Assembly (NCBI GenBank): GCA_035552155.1
Contig: DASZLX010000031.1
Location: 1 to 64,000 of the forward strand
Reading direction: 5' to 3'
DNA length: 64,000 nucleotides
From: DASXHY01 sp035552155
GTDB taxonomy: Bacteria > Verrucomicrobiota > Verrucomicrobiia > Limisphaerales > DASXHY01
The notes under the pieces were generated by a model that was not told the origin of the DNA, ran no database searches, and worked only from the letters and a program-made list of their open reading frames with translations. Every line of letters starts with the position of its first letter. Positions within the stretch are counted from its first letter, which is position 1. Of this stretch, positions 16,158-24,638 are shown piece by piece. The translations under genes and the position numbers were made by a program.

Positions 16158-16400
16158 CTGATTAGCCGGCGGCGCGCAAATCGAATCGTGCCTCATTGGC
16201 GCTCAAGGCCCAACGGAAATGAGTGGGGGATGAAATACCACTCTTGACCCCCATGCTATAACAGCACCGTTGGAAGGAGGACAAAAGGGAGAAATGGAAA
16301 TGGAAACGAGGCCAGCTTGGGTTCGCAAAGGCACTTATCTCAGGAGCCACACATTCGCGCCATTTTCGCCACGGTAAGCGCCCGGTGCCAGGCAGCCTCC

Positions 16401-16420
16401 GGCTAAATCCGGCTAAATCC
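16401..16420 (+). repeat. 10-bp tandem repeat in a 570-bp non-coding gap
   Basis: GGCTAAATCC occurs twice in direct tandem. The surrounding gap (16158-16729) also contains the heptamer repeat at 16513. I see no convincing gene or RNA in the rest of it. Confidence 0.6.
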
Positions 16421-16512
16421 GGGTCAAAAAATAAAAATCCGACCAAGGAAACCTCCCTTGTTAAAACAATCTGTGGAATTCGAGCTCAACTGTCTCCATT
16501 TGGCCTTCGGAC

Positions 16513-16539
16513 CTTGGAATTTGGAATTTGGACTTTGAC
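16513..16539 (+). repeat. Heptamer repeat CTTGGAA/TTTGGAA/TTTGGAC
   Basis: Three 7-bp units and a partial fourth match the TTTGGAC family (complement of GTCCAAA). This copy is intergenic, about 190 bp beyond the metF stop. Confidence 0.7.
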
Positions 16540-16729
16540 TGTCCGCGCCAGTTCTTATCCGCTTCTATCGGTTAAGAACCCTCGTTTTTTGCCAAAATCG
16601 GCTCCACGTAAGTCCTTATCCCGCAATCAGCTTAAAGCCATTCAACCCTATTCAAGCCTGTTCAAGGGGAGGGATATTGCTTTCTGCGCGCTACCTTCGG
16701 AATTCGGATTTCGGTCCTCGGATTTCAAC

Positions 16730-17638
16730 TCATGCCAGCCGCAGGTTCTTCAAAACGTTCACGGTGGAATGCGCCTTGTTCAGCGTGTAAAAGTGGATTC
16801 CCGGCGCGCCGTTGCGCAGCAAATCCTCGCACTGCCGCGTCGCGTATTCGATGCCGAACTCCGTCGCCGCCGCCTCGTCCGCGCCGATGGCGTCCAGCTT
16901 CGTCCCGAGCGATTCCGGAATCCGCGCGCCGCACATCGCCGTGAATTTCTTGATTTGCGCCGCGTTAAGGATCGGCACGATGCCCGGCACGATGGGAATT
17001 TTCACGCCCTGTTTGCGCAGATGATCGCGGAACTCGTAATAGTCCGCGTTATCGAAAAACAATTGCGTCAGCACGTAATCCGCGCCGGCATCGATCTTGT
17101 TTTTCAGGTAACCCCAATCCACGTGCTTGCCCGCCTTGCACGCGATGTGGCCCTCGGGAAATCCGGCGACGCCGATGCTGAAGTGATCGAACTCGCGAAT
17201 AAATTCCACCAGTTGATTCGAGTATTCAAAACCGCCGGAAGTCATCTGGAACGCGCCGCCGCCGGGCGGGTCTCCACGCAACGCCAGCACATTCCGAACG
17301 CCGAGCGAGCGGATTTGCTCGAGCAATCCGCGAATCTCCTCCTTTGTGGCCGACACGCAGGTGAGATGCGCCACGGCGGTCAGGTGCTGCTCCTTCTGGA
17401 TGCGATCCACGATCATCAGGGTCTTGTCCCGCGTGCTGCCACCCGCGCCATAGGTGACCGAGCAGTAGTCAGGCTTCGATTGCAGCAGGGCCGGAAGGGT
17501 TTTCTCGAGCAGGTTGCGATCGCCCTCTTCGGTTTTGGGCGGGAAAAACTCGAAGGAAATCACCGGCTTGCCGGCGGCAATTTTGGCGGCGTAAATGTCC
17601 CGGACCAGTTCGCAATGTTTTTCGGTTTTGTCAGTCAT
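16730..17638 (-). CDS. metF: Methylenetetrahydrofolate reductase
   Basis: The 302-residue TIM-barrel flavoprotein reduces 5,10-methylene-THF to 5-methyl-THF for methionine synthesis. It has VISFEFFPPKTEEGDRNL with the catalytic Glu, CSVTYGAGGSTRDKT, LALRGDPP, and the QLFFDNADYYEF segment that contacts folate and NADH. The length matches bacterial MetF. A perfect 11-bp dyad lies 64-87 bp upstream of the start (17702-17725) and may bind a methionine or S-adenosylhomocysteine regulator. The gene stands alone on the minus strand. Confidence 0.95.
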   Translation of the reverse strand: MTDKTEKHCELVRDIYAAKIAAGKPVISFEFFPPKTEEGDRNLLEKTLPALLQSKPDYCSVTYGAGGSTRDKTLMIVDRIQKEQHLTAVAHLTCVSATKEEIRGLLEQIRSLGVRNVLALRGDPPGGGAFQMTSGGFEYSNQLVEFIREFDHFSIGVAGFPEGHIACKAGKHVDWGYLKNKIDAGADYVLTQLFFDNADYYEFRDHLRKQGVKIPIVPGIVPILNAAQIKKFTAMCGARIPESLGTKLDAIGADEAAATEFGIEYATRQCEDLLRNGAPGIHFYTLNKAHSTVNVLKNLRLA

Positions 17639-17701
17639 CGGCTCAAAAACGATTTATTTGAACCGAACATAATAAAACGGGAAAAACAATGCAACTATAA
17701 A

Positions 17702-17725
17702 ATCATCATATCAGGATATGATGAT
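17702..17725 (-). promoter_or_regulatory. Operator-like perfect dyad upstream of metF
   Basis: ATCATCATATC (17702-17712) and GATATGATGAT (17715-17725) are perfect inverted repeats around AG. A -10-like TTTATAG lies just downstream on the minus strand (about 17694-17700), so a bound dimer would overlap the promoter. The shape suits ArsR-family regulators, which control methionine-cycle genes in several bacteria. This link is an inference. Confidence 0.6.
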
Positions 17726-17818
17726 ATGAAATTAAGGAGCGCAAAACAATGCTCTGCGAGGAATCCTCCCCTGACTCAAGATTCGCGGGGAGCGATGCTC
17801 CGCGCTCCGGCGGCCTGT

Positions 17819-18862
17819 CTACGATTCCTCCCCAAGCCATTGCGGATGCTGGGCGGTGGAATCAAATTTCATCGCGGTCTTGAACAGTTCAAATTTTCCT
17901 TCCTTCGCCGCATCCGCCGTGCGCGCGAGCAACGAAGCAACCTGTTCCTCCGTCATCGGTTGGAAAGTGCGGGCGGCTTCGATGGCCTGGTCGAGTATCT
18001 TCATGCTGTCGATGCCCGTGATGACCACCGACGTGGGGAGGTTGAGCGCGTAATGCAGGCATTCGACCGGTTTCACCACCTTGCTTTTCAGGATGACGCC
18101 GCTGCCCATCGATTTCATGCCGAGCACGCCGATGCCTTGCTTGACCACTTCGGGCACGACCTGGTGCTCAAAACTGCGGAAGTGCGCGTCCATCACATTC
18201 AACGGCATTTGGACGGTATCAAAATGAAAATGGTGCTTTGCGGCGGTGGCGAGCATGCGCAGGTGGACGGACGGGTCCTTATGCCCGGTGAAACCGACGT
18301 AGCGGCATTTGCCGGCCTTTTTTGCTTCCGCCAGCGCCTCGATGGCTCCGCCCTCGGCAAAAGCGCGGTCCGGATCTTCGAGGCGGATGACTTCGTGCAA
18401 CTGCAACAAATCGAGATGATCCGTTTGCAGCCGCTTCAAGGATTTATCGATTTGTTTGGCGGCTTCCTTTTTGGTGCGTCCGTCGAATTTGGTCATCAAA
18501 AAAACCTTGTCGCGGTAACCGTCGCGCAGCGCCTTGCCCATGCGCGTTTCGCTCACGCCGTCGCCGTCATTGTAGTCCCAACTGTTGTCCATGAACGTCA
18601 GCCCGCGGTCGATGGCGGTGCGCATGATGCGAATGCTCTCCTGTTCATCCTCGACCTTGCCGATGTGGGAGCCGCCGAGGCCGATGCAGGAGACTTTTTC
18701 TCCCGTGCGGCCCAGCTCGCGCAAGGGGACCTCGCCCCGTTTTTCCGCCGCGCCCGCGCGCAGGCCGGTGGCGGCGACAACGCCGGTTGCAATTGCCATT
18801 TTCATAAAGTCACGTCGGGTAATGCCGGGGCTTTGCCATCCGGCGAAATTGAATTGTTCCAT
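17819..18862 (-). CDS. Tat-exported aldo/keto reductase
   Basis: The 347-residue protein has a twin-arginine leader (ITRRDFMKMAIATGVVAATGLRAGA, residues 14-38) and then an AKR barrel: ELGRTGEKVSCIGLGG, the catalytic tetrad region FMDNSWDYNDGDGVSETRMGKAL with Asp and Tyr, LMTKFDGR with Lys, and DLLQLHEV with His. It should reduce or oxidise a carbonyl or sugar substrate with NADPH, probably in the periplasm after folding. The ATG at 18862 is preceded by AGGAG, and longer in-frame extensions are not convincing. It is divergent from yicC. Confidence 0.85.
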   Translation of the reverse strand: MEQFNFAGWQSPGITRRDFMKMAIATGVVAATGLRAGAAEKRGEVPLRELGRTGEKVSCIGLGGSHIGKVEDEQESIRIMRTAIDRGLTFMDNSWDYNDGDGVSETRMGKALRDGYRDKVFLMTKFDGRTKKEAAKQIDKSLKRLQTDHLDLLQLHEVIRLEDPDRAFAEGGAIEALAEAKKAGKCRYVGFTGHKDPSVHLRMLATAAKHHFHFDTVQMPLNVMDAHFRSFEHQVVPEVVKQGIGVLGMKSMGSGVILKSKVVKPVECLHYALNLPTSVVITGIDSMKILDQAIEAARTFQPMTEEQVASLLARTADAAKEGKFELFKTAMKFDSTAQHPQWLGEES

Positions 18863-19004
18863 AAACTCCTGCCATTCTCCGAAGGCTCCGCCCGGGCGTC
18901 CAAATTCACAATTAGGGTGTATGCTCCAGCGGCGCAGCCTGCGCCCGCGCTTCCGGAATTCGACATTCGACATTTCGCGGGGTTCCCCCATAATTTCAGG
19001 CAGA

Positions 19005-19883
19005 ATGAAGTCAATGACCGGATATGGCCGGGGCGACTGCTCGCAGGACGGGTTCAAGATAACGGTCGAGCTGAGTTCCGTGAATCGCAAGCAAAGCGAG
19101 ATTTTCATCAACCTCCCGCGCGAGATGGAAATGCTCGAAGCGCAAATGCGCGATTCAATCAATCGCCACATCGCGCGCGGGCGGCTGACGGCGCGGGTCA
19201 CGCTGCATTCGGGCGGCAACTCCGCGGCACGGATGCACTTGAACGTTCCACTGGCCAAGGCTTACACGCGCGAACTCAACAAGCTGGCGAAACAATTGAA
19301 AATCTCCGGCTCCGTGACGCTCGACCATCTCGTGCGCGCGCCGGGCGTTTTTCAGACCGACGAACAAATCGCGGAGGAGGAAAATTTCTGGCCGGCCGTC
19401 GAGAAGGCCTTGAACAAGGCGCTCGCCGCGCTCGTGAAAATGCGCGTGCGCGAAGGGGCGCACTTGAAACAGGATCTCGCCGAGCGAATCGGCATCATGC
19501 GCCGGGCAGCCACGCACGTGCAAACGCACGCGCCGAAAGTGGCCGCGCGCTACCGCGACCAGCTCATCCAACGCATTAAAGAGGCAAATCTCGAAGCGCC
19601 CGCGGCGGAGGACGAGCGCCTGCTGAAAGAAGTCGTCTATTTCGCTGATCGCTCGGACATCACCGAAGAATTAACCCGCCTGCAAAGCCATTTTCAACAG
19701 TTCGATGATTGCCTGAAAACCGGTGAACCGGTCGGGCGCACCCTGGATTTCCTGGCGCAGGAAATGAACCGCGAAATCAACACCATCGGCTCGAAGGCGA
19801 ACGACAGCCTGATTTCGCGTGAAGTCGTCACGTTGAAAGCGGAATTGGAAAAATTCCGCGAACAAGCGCAAAATGTGGAATGA
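19005..19883 (+). CDS. yicC: YicC-family protein (endoribonuclease-type)
   Basis: The 292-residue protein begins with the family signature MKSMTGYGRG and ends with the conserved DFLAQEMNREINTIGSKANDSLISREVVTLKAELEKFREQAQNVE. YicC homologues have been linked to RNA decay. The ATG at 19005 gives the canonical N terminus. The stop overlaps the guanylate kinase start by 4 bp, so the two are translationally coupled. A yicC-gmk order is common in bacteria. Confidence 0.93.
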   Translation: MKSMTGYGRGDCSQDGFKITVELSSVNRKQSEIFINLPREMEMLEAQMRDSINRHIARGRLTARVTLHSGGNSAARMHLNVPLAKAYTRELNKLAKQLKISGSVTLDHLVRAPGVFQTDEQIAEEENFWPAVEKALNKALAALVKMRVREGAHLKQDLAERIGIMRRAATHVQTHAPKVAARYRDQLIQRIKEANLEAPAAEDERLLKEVVYFADRSDITEELTRLQSHFQQFDDCLKTGEPVGRTLDFLAQEMNREINTIGSKANDSLISREVVTLKAELEKFREQAQNVE

Positions 19884-20602
19884 GCCGTAAGCGTCGAGTG
19901 AAGGACGAAATGAAAACGGAAGCCCAGGCATCGCCGGCCGCGTCCAAATCGGATGGCATTCGTAAAGCGGAGGCGCCCATTAAAAGCGCGACGCTCAGCC
20001 CGCTGCTGGTGCTGCTTTCGGCGCCTTCGGGCGGCGGGAAAACCACGCTTTGCCAGCAATTGCTCGCCGCGCGCCCGGACATGGCGCGCGCCATCACCTG
20101 CACTACCCGGGAGCCCCGCACCGGCGAGCAGGACGGCGTGGATTATTATTTTCTCGATGCCGGCTCCTTTCTCAAGCGCGTCCAGGCGGGAAATTTTCTC
20201 GAGCATGCGACCGTTTACGGCCAGAGCTACGGCACGCTGAAATCCGAAGTGCTGGGCAAGTTGCGCCAGGGCAGGGATGTTTTGCTGAACGTGGACGTGC
20301 AGGGTGCGGCGGCGATTCGCGCCCACGCCGGGGAAGACGCGGAACTCAAACGCGCGCTGGTGACCGTTTTCCTCACGCCACCCTCACTGGCGGTTTTGGA
20401 AGCGCGATTGAAAAAGCGCGGCACGGATTCGACGGTGAACATTCAGAAACGATTGAGCGTCGCGCGGCAGGAAATCGCGCAGTGGAAAAATTTTGATTAC
20501 CTGCTCATCAGCGCGAGCATTTCCGAAGATTTGCGGCGGATGCAGGCAATCATTGAAGCGGAAAAAATGCGCTCGGCCCGCGCGGTGGCGCCGGAAATAT
20601 GA
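19880..20602 (+). CDS. gmk: Guanylate kinase
   Basis: The 240-residue protein phosphorylates GMP to GDP. The P-loop is LSAPSGGGKTTL, followed by CTTREPRTGEQDGVDYYFL (GMP binding) and VLLNVDVQGAAAIR. About 38 lysine/alanine-rich residues precede the domain, longer than usual (205-215 residues in most bacteria), and the start is fixed by the ATGA overlap with yicC. The stop overlaps the next gene by 4 bp. rpoZ, often found after gmk, is missing here. Confidence 0.95.
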   Translation: MSRKRRVKDEMKTEAQASPAASKSDGIRKAEAPIKSATLSPLLVLLSAPSGGGKTTLCQQLLAARPDMARAITCTTREPRTGEQDGVDYYFLDAGSFLKRVQAGNFLEHATVYGQSYGTLKSEVLGKLRQGRDVLLNVDVQGAAAIRAHAGEDAELKRALVTVFLTPPSLAVLEARLKKRGTDSTVNIQKRLSVARQEIAQWKNFDYLLISASISEDLRRMQAIIEAEKMRSARAVAPEI

Positions 20603-21180
20603 GTCCAAAGTCCAAAGTCCAAAGTCCAAAGTCGGGAGATTGCCGCAACATCGTTCTCGGTGTCACCGGTTCCATCGCGGCCCATCGGGCGGCGGACCTG
20701 GCGAGCCTGCTCACCAAACAGGGCGCGGATGTCCATGTCGTGCTGACGGCGGACGCGCAGCAGTTCATCACGGCGCTCCCGTTCAAAACCCTTTCGCGGA
20801 ACCCAGTCGTCACGAGCCTCTATGACGAGGAGGAAGGCTGGAAGCCGACGCATATCCGGCTGGCGGATGAAGCCGGCCTGTTGCTCATCGCGCCCGCCAC
20901 GGCCAACACCATCGCCAAGCTGGCTCTCGGAATGGCCGATGACGCGCTGACGTGCATCGCACTCGCGCTGAACCCGCAGGCGAAGATTTTAATCGCCCCG
21001 GCGATGAACGGAAAAATGTGGGTGCACCCGGCCACGCAGCAGAATGTCGCGATGCTCAAAAAACGGGGCGTGGAATTCATCGGACCGGAGGAAGGCATGC
21101 TTTCCTGCGGTTACGAGGGCATTGGCCGTTTGTGGCCGGTGGACAAAGTGGCGGGGCGCGCAATGGAATTGGTCGGTTAA
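20599..21180 (+). CDS. coaC: Phosphopantothenoylcysteine decarboxylase (flavoprotein, CoaC type)
   Basis: The 193-residue flavoprotein matches the decarboxylase half of CoaBC, which makes 4'-phosphopantetheine during coenzyme A synthesis. Motifs are NIVLGVTGSIAAHRAADLAS, THIRLADEAGLLLIAPATANTIAKLALGMADD and ILIAPAMNGKMWVHPATQQN. The synthetase (CoaB) half is absent, so it is presumably encoded elsewhere. The first 12 residues (SPKSKVQSPKSG) are translated GTCCAAA repeats directly after the ATG. There is no alternative Met before the domain, so copy-number changes would switch the frame. Confidence 0.88.
   Translation: MSPKSKVQSPKSGDCRNIVLGVTGSIAAHRAADLASLLTKQGADVHVVLTADAQQFITALPFKTLSRNPVVTSLYDEEEGWKPTHIRLADEAGLLLIAPATANTIAKLALGMADDALTCIALALNPQAKILIAPAMNGKMWVHPATQQNVAMLKKRGVEFIGPEEGMLSCGYEGIGRLWPVDKVAGRAMELVG
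20603..20633 (+). repeat. Heptamer tandem repeat (GTCCAAA)4 at the coaC start codon
   Basis: Four perfect units plus GTC begin 1 bp after the ATG. The repeat is read in the coaC frame. It also lies just after the gmk stop. Confidence 0.9.
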
Positions 21181-21212
21181 ATGACTGGCGGGCCACGGTC
21201 AGTGTTCGTTCA

Positions 21213-22724
21213 ATGAAATTCCTTGATTCACGATGGACGAAGGGGCTGTTGACCTTCCGGCCCGAACCGGAGCAACAGGCCCGCCGCATCGTGAGGATGC
21301 AACTGCACGTCGTTCTGCCCGCCAAAGTCGGGATCATCGCCGTCATCCTCTATTACGTTTTTAATTCCGATTGGAACCTGGAGGGGATCAGCACCCACGA
21401 TGTGGCGCTGGATTTTTTAAGAAAATATTTCCTCGTTTACACCGCGTGCAATCTCGGGATTGGCGCGTTCTTCGTTTGCTGGCGCCGCTTTCCCGCGGAA
21501 CTGTTTCAATGGCTCGTGTTCACCCTCGGCTTGCTCGACGGCCTTTTCGTTTCCGGGCTGGTGCTCATAACGGACGGCTTCGGCAGTATCGCCTATTGGC
21601 TGTTTCCCGTTTTGATTGTGTTGAACGCGATCAGTATTCCACTCGCCACGCCGCAAATCGTGCTGAACGTGCTGCTTGGGTTTTTTTATTTGAGCGCCGG
21701 GCTTTTGTATCCAAAAGTATCGCTCGCCGAGTTGCAGGCCCCGGCGGTCCTGCACAATCGCGTGACGACCAACGCGGTCGCGCCGGCCGCCATCACCAAT
21801 GGCTCGGTTCGAACCGAACTGGCGCATTCACTGACGAATGCCATGGTCCTGGTTCCGAACACCAATCGTTTGGGCAGGACGAACTACGCCTGGATTCAGG
21901 GCCTGCCGTCCAAACAGGAGGAAACGCCGTCGGAATCCGACTTTCCGCGTGTGATTGTGTTGTGGCTGCTGACCGCCTGTTGTTACGGCGTGCAGGTGTT
22001 GCGGCGCGCGATCGACGATTCGCGGGAATTCGCCGTGCGCGAAGGTCAATTGCGTTCCGCCAGCCGCCTTTCCGCTGAATTCGCTCACCAGATCAAAAAC
22101 CCGCTCGCGATCATCAATAACGCCGTCTTCTCCCTTCAGCGCGCAGTCAAGGACGGCCGGAGTGATATTTCCAAACAGTTGGAAATCATCCGTGAGGAAG
22201 TGGAACGCTCAGACCAAATCATCACGCAAATCATGGGCTATGCTCAGCTCAGCGATGGCCACGTCGAAAAGCTCGATTTGGTGGATGAAGTCAACAGCGC
22301 GATCGATCAAACCTTTCCCGCCGCTGTCGAGAGCGGCGTCCAGGTGGAGCGCCGTTTCGCCCCGCATTTGCCGCCGCTCCTGATGCAACGCCAGCACCTT
22401 TCGCAAATTCTTGTGAACATTCTCCAAAACGCGCGCGAAGCGCTGAATGGCAAGGGCAGGATAATAGTGTCGGTCATCTTCCGCGGCGGCGAGTCCGTCG
22501 AAATCACCATCTCCGACACCGGCCCGGGCATTTCGCCGGACAAGGTCGAAAAAATCTTCGAGCAATATTATTCCACCAAAGAGAAGGGCACCGGCCTCGG
22601 ACTGGCCATCGTGAAGCACAACGTGGAGCTTTACGCCGGCAAAGTGAGGGCCGAATCTGAGCTTGGAAAGGGCGCGCGATTTGTCTTAACCTTCCCGGCG
22701 AAAATTGTAATGACTTCATTATGA
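21213..22724 (+). CDS. Membrane sensor histidine kinase (NtrB/AtoS-like)
   Basis: The 503-residue kinase has about six membrane helices in the first 280 residues (for example VVLPAKVGIIAVILYYVF, YFLVYTACNLGIGAFFVCW, VIVLWLLTACCYGVQVL), a Thr/Asn-rich exposed loop, then HisKA (FAHQIKNPLAIINNAVFSL) and HATPase motifs (NILQNAREAL, DTGPGIS, GTGLGLAIVKHN). The ATG at 21213 gives a natural N terminus. It pairs with the sigma54 regulator that follows, separated by a heptamer inverted repeat of about 130 bp. The signal sensed is unknown. Confidence 0.88.
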   Translation: MKFLDSRWTKGLLTFRPEPEQQARRIVRMQLHVVLPAKVGIIAVILYYVFNSDWNLEGISTHDVALDFLRKYFLVYTACNLGIGAFFVCWRRFPAELFQWLVFTLGLLDGLFVSGLVLITDGFGSIAYWLFPVLIVLNAISIPLATPQIVLNVLLGFFYLSAGLLYPKVSLAELQAPAVLHNRVTTNAVAPAAITNGSVRTELAHSLTNAMVLVPNTNRLGRTNYAWIQGLPSKQEETPSESDFPRVIVLWLLTACCYGVQVLRRAIDDSREFAVREGQLRSASRLSAEFAHQIKNPLAIINNAVFSLQRAVKDGRSDISKQLEIIREEVERSDQIITQIMGYAQLSDGHVEKLDLVDEVNSAIDQTFPAAVESGVQVERRFAPHLPPLLMQRQHLSQILVNILQNAREALNGKGRIIVSVIFRGGESVEITISDTGPGISPDKVEKIFEQYYSTKEKGTGLGLAIVKHNVELYAGKVRAESELGKGARFVLTFPAKIVMTSL

Positions 22725-22854
22725 GTCCAAAGTCCAAAGTCCAATGTCCAATGTCGTTCCGAATGACCGTCCCGGGTCTGCCGGGCGGCTTGCGGACAGA
22801 TGACTTTAGACTTTGGACTTTGGACTTGGGACTCCGTCCCTTGGACTTTGGACT
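22725..22854. repeat. Inverted pair of heptamer repeat blocks between kinase and regulator
   Basis: Four GTCCAAA/T units (22725-22752) start at the last base of the kinase stop region, and complementary TTTGGAC-type units (22802-22854) end at the ATG of the regulator. The transcript could fold into a long hairpin whose right arm covers the ribosome-binding region of 22855. Confidence 0.85.
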
Positions 22855-24276
22855 ATGAATTTACCCTCCGTCCTCGTCGTCGATGACGAAAAAAACATGC
22901 GCGCGTCGCTTCGGACGATGTTGAGCGACGACGGCTATTCCGTGCAGACGGCCGAGTCGGCGGAGGAGGCGCAGGTGCTGATGACGCGCGAGACTTTCTT
23001 CATGGTCATCACCGATGCGCGGCTCGGAGGCATGACCGGGTACGAATTTCTCTCCAATCTGCGCAAGCTCTGGCCGGAAACGCCTGCGCTGATGATCACG
23101 GCGTTCGCCACGCCCAAGCTGGCCGTGGAAGCCATCAAGGCCGGCGCGGTGGATTACCTTTCCAAACCATTCGCGCCCGAGGAATTGCTGCATGCCGTGG
23201 GGCGTTGCGCCGAACGCTATCGGTTGCTCCAGGAAAACGCCGATCTTCGCGCACGCGCGGGCGGTGCGACGCAGTTGGAGGATATCGTCGGCGAATCCGT
23301 CAAAATACGCGAAGTGCGCCAGTTGATTCAAACCGTCGCGCCGACCGATACGCGCATTTTAATCCTGGGCGAAAGCGGCACGGGCAAGGAACTGGTCGCG
23401 GGCGCCGTTCACAGCCTGAGCAACCGGCGCAAAGCCCGTTACGTGCGCATCAATTGCGCCGCGATTCCCGAAACGCTGCTCGAAAGCGAACTGTTCGGCC
23501 ACGAAAAAGGCGCGTTCACCGGGGCCGTGAAACAAAAACCCGGCTTGGTCGAGGAAGCCAACGGCGGCACCATTTTTCTCGATGAAATCGCGGACATGAG
23601 CCGGCCGCTGCAGGCCAAGCTGCTGCGTTTTCTCGAAGATGGCTCATTCACACGCGTCGGCGGCACCCAGGAATTGCGCGTAAACGTCCGCCTGATTGCC
23701 GCCACCAACCGCGACATCGTGCAGGCCATTCGTGAAGGCAATTTCCGCGAGGATTTGTTTCATCGGCTGAACGTGGTGCAGTTTCGTCTGCCACCGTTGC
23801 GCGAACGCGACGACGACGTGCCGGTGCTGGCGGAGCATTTTCTCCGGCATTTCAGCGCCACCATGAACAAACGCGTGAAGTCGCTTTCCCACGCGGCCGC
23901 GCGCAAGCTCCAAAGCCATCATTGGCCTGGCAATGTGCGTGAATTGAAAAATGTCATCGAACGTGCCCTGATTCTTGAGCGCGCGGATGAAATCCAGGCC
24001 GCGAGCCTTCCCGATTTCCAGGTGGAGGCGCAGTTGCACAAGTCGTCCGCGCCGAAAATGACGGGTAACGAATCGCTGGACGACCTGGTGACCGGTTTCG
24101 AGCGGCAACTGATCGCGGATATTTTGGAACGGAGCGGATTCAATCTGGGCAAGAGCGCCGAGCAATTGAAAATCAGCCGCCATGCCTTGCGTTATCGCAT
24201 GCAACGGCTGAACCTTTCATTGCCCGGCGAAAGCGATGAAGACAAGAACGTCGCTGCGGGAAAGGAAAATCCTTGA
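22855..24276 (+). CDS. Sigma54-dependent response regulator (NtrC family)
   Basis: The 473-residue activator has a receiver domain (VVDDEKNMRASLRTML, Asp in VITDARLGG, Lys in LSKPFAPEE), an AAA+ domain with Walker A GESGTGKEL, the sigma54-contact loop GAFTGAVKQKPG and Walker B GGTIFLDEIAD, and a Fis-type HTH (LGKSAEQLKISRHALRYRMQRL). It should activate sigma54 promoters when phosphorylated by the preceding kinase. The ATG at 22855 gives MNLPSVLVVDDEK. An earlier ATG at 22813 would only translate repeat DNA. The end overlaps the next ORF by 4 bp. Confidence 0.93.
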   Translation: MNLPSVLVVDDEKNMRASLRTMLSDDGYSVQTAESAEEAQVLMTRETFFMVITDARLGGMTGYEFLSNLRKLWPETPALMITAFATPKLAVEAIKAGAVDYLSKPFAPEELLHAVGRCAERYRLLQENADLRARAGGATQLEDIVGESVKIREVRQLIQTVAPTDTRILILGESGTGKELVAGAVHSLSNRRKARYVRINCAAIPETLLESELFGHEKGAFTGAVKQKPGLVEEANGGTIFLDEIADMSRPLQAKLLRFLEDGSFTRVGGTQELRVNVRLIAATNRDIVQAIREGNFREDLFHRLNVVQFRLPPLRERDDDVPVLAEHFLRHFSATMNKRVKSLSHAAARKLQSHHWPGNVRELKNVIERALILERADEIQAASLPDFQVEAQLHKSSAPKMTGNESLDDLVTGFERQLIADILERSGFNLGKSAEQLKISRHALRYRMQRLNLSLPGESDEDKNVAAGKENP

Positions 24277-24635
24277 TGATACACGCAGTATTAATGGCGG
24301 ATGATGACGGCAAACTGTGGGGGTTTTGGAACGACCCGGCCTCGGGCGCGCGCGAAATTCTCCTGATTGTGGGGGTTTTGTGCCTGGTCGCGCTGGTGGG
24401 TTTCATCTGGGCCGCATTCTGGCGGAAGCCGCGCCGCCGGCGGCATACGTATCACCATCTTCATCCGTCCGACGAGTCCGACGGAGGTTTGCCGGAGCGG
24501 CGGAAAAGCAAGTCCGGTTTCTTTGGACGGAAGCGGCATCGCACCCAGCGCCGGCGTGAGCGTCCTGCGAATCCCACGCTTTCCCAGGTCGGCGGTTTGC
24601 CTCCGCCGCGCCGCGACCCTCCGCCGGGGCCCTAA
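24273..24635 (+). CDS. Small single-pass membrane protein, Arg-rich tail
   Basis: The 120-residue protein has one membrane helix (about 28-49, ILLIVGVLCLVALVGFIWAAFW). A very basic, proline-rich cytoplasmic tail follows (RKPRRRRHTYHHLHPSDESDGG and later RRRERPAN). I recognise no family. It is coupled to the sigma54 regulator by ATGA and lies just upstream of the hopanoid genes, so it may be part of the same transcript. Confidence 0.6.
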   Translation: MMIHAVLMADDDGKLWGFWNDPASGAREILLIVGVLCLVALVGFIWAAFWRKPRRRRHTYHHLHPSDESDGGLPERRKSKSGFFGRKRHRTQRRRERPANPTLSQVGGLPPPRRDPPPGP

Positions 24636-24638
24636 GCC

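Noticed and set aside
16158..16729. A riboswitch or tmRNA in the 570-bp gap beyond metF
   Set aside because: Only short repeats were found; no conserved core or stable long structure could be recognised by eye.
16385..19579. A 1064-codon + strand open frame
   Set aside because: It runs through the reverse complement of metF and the aldo/keto reductase and through intergenic DNA; its translation is low-complexity with no domain.
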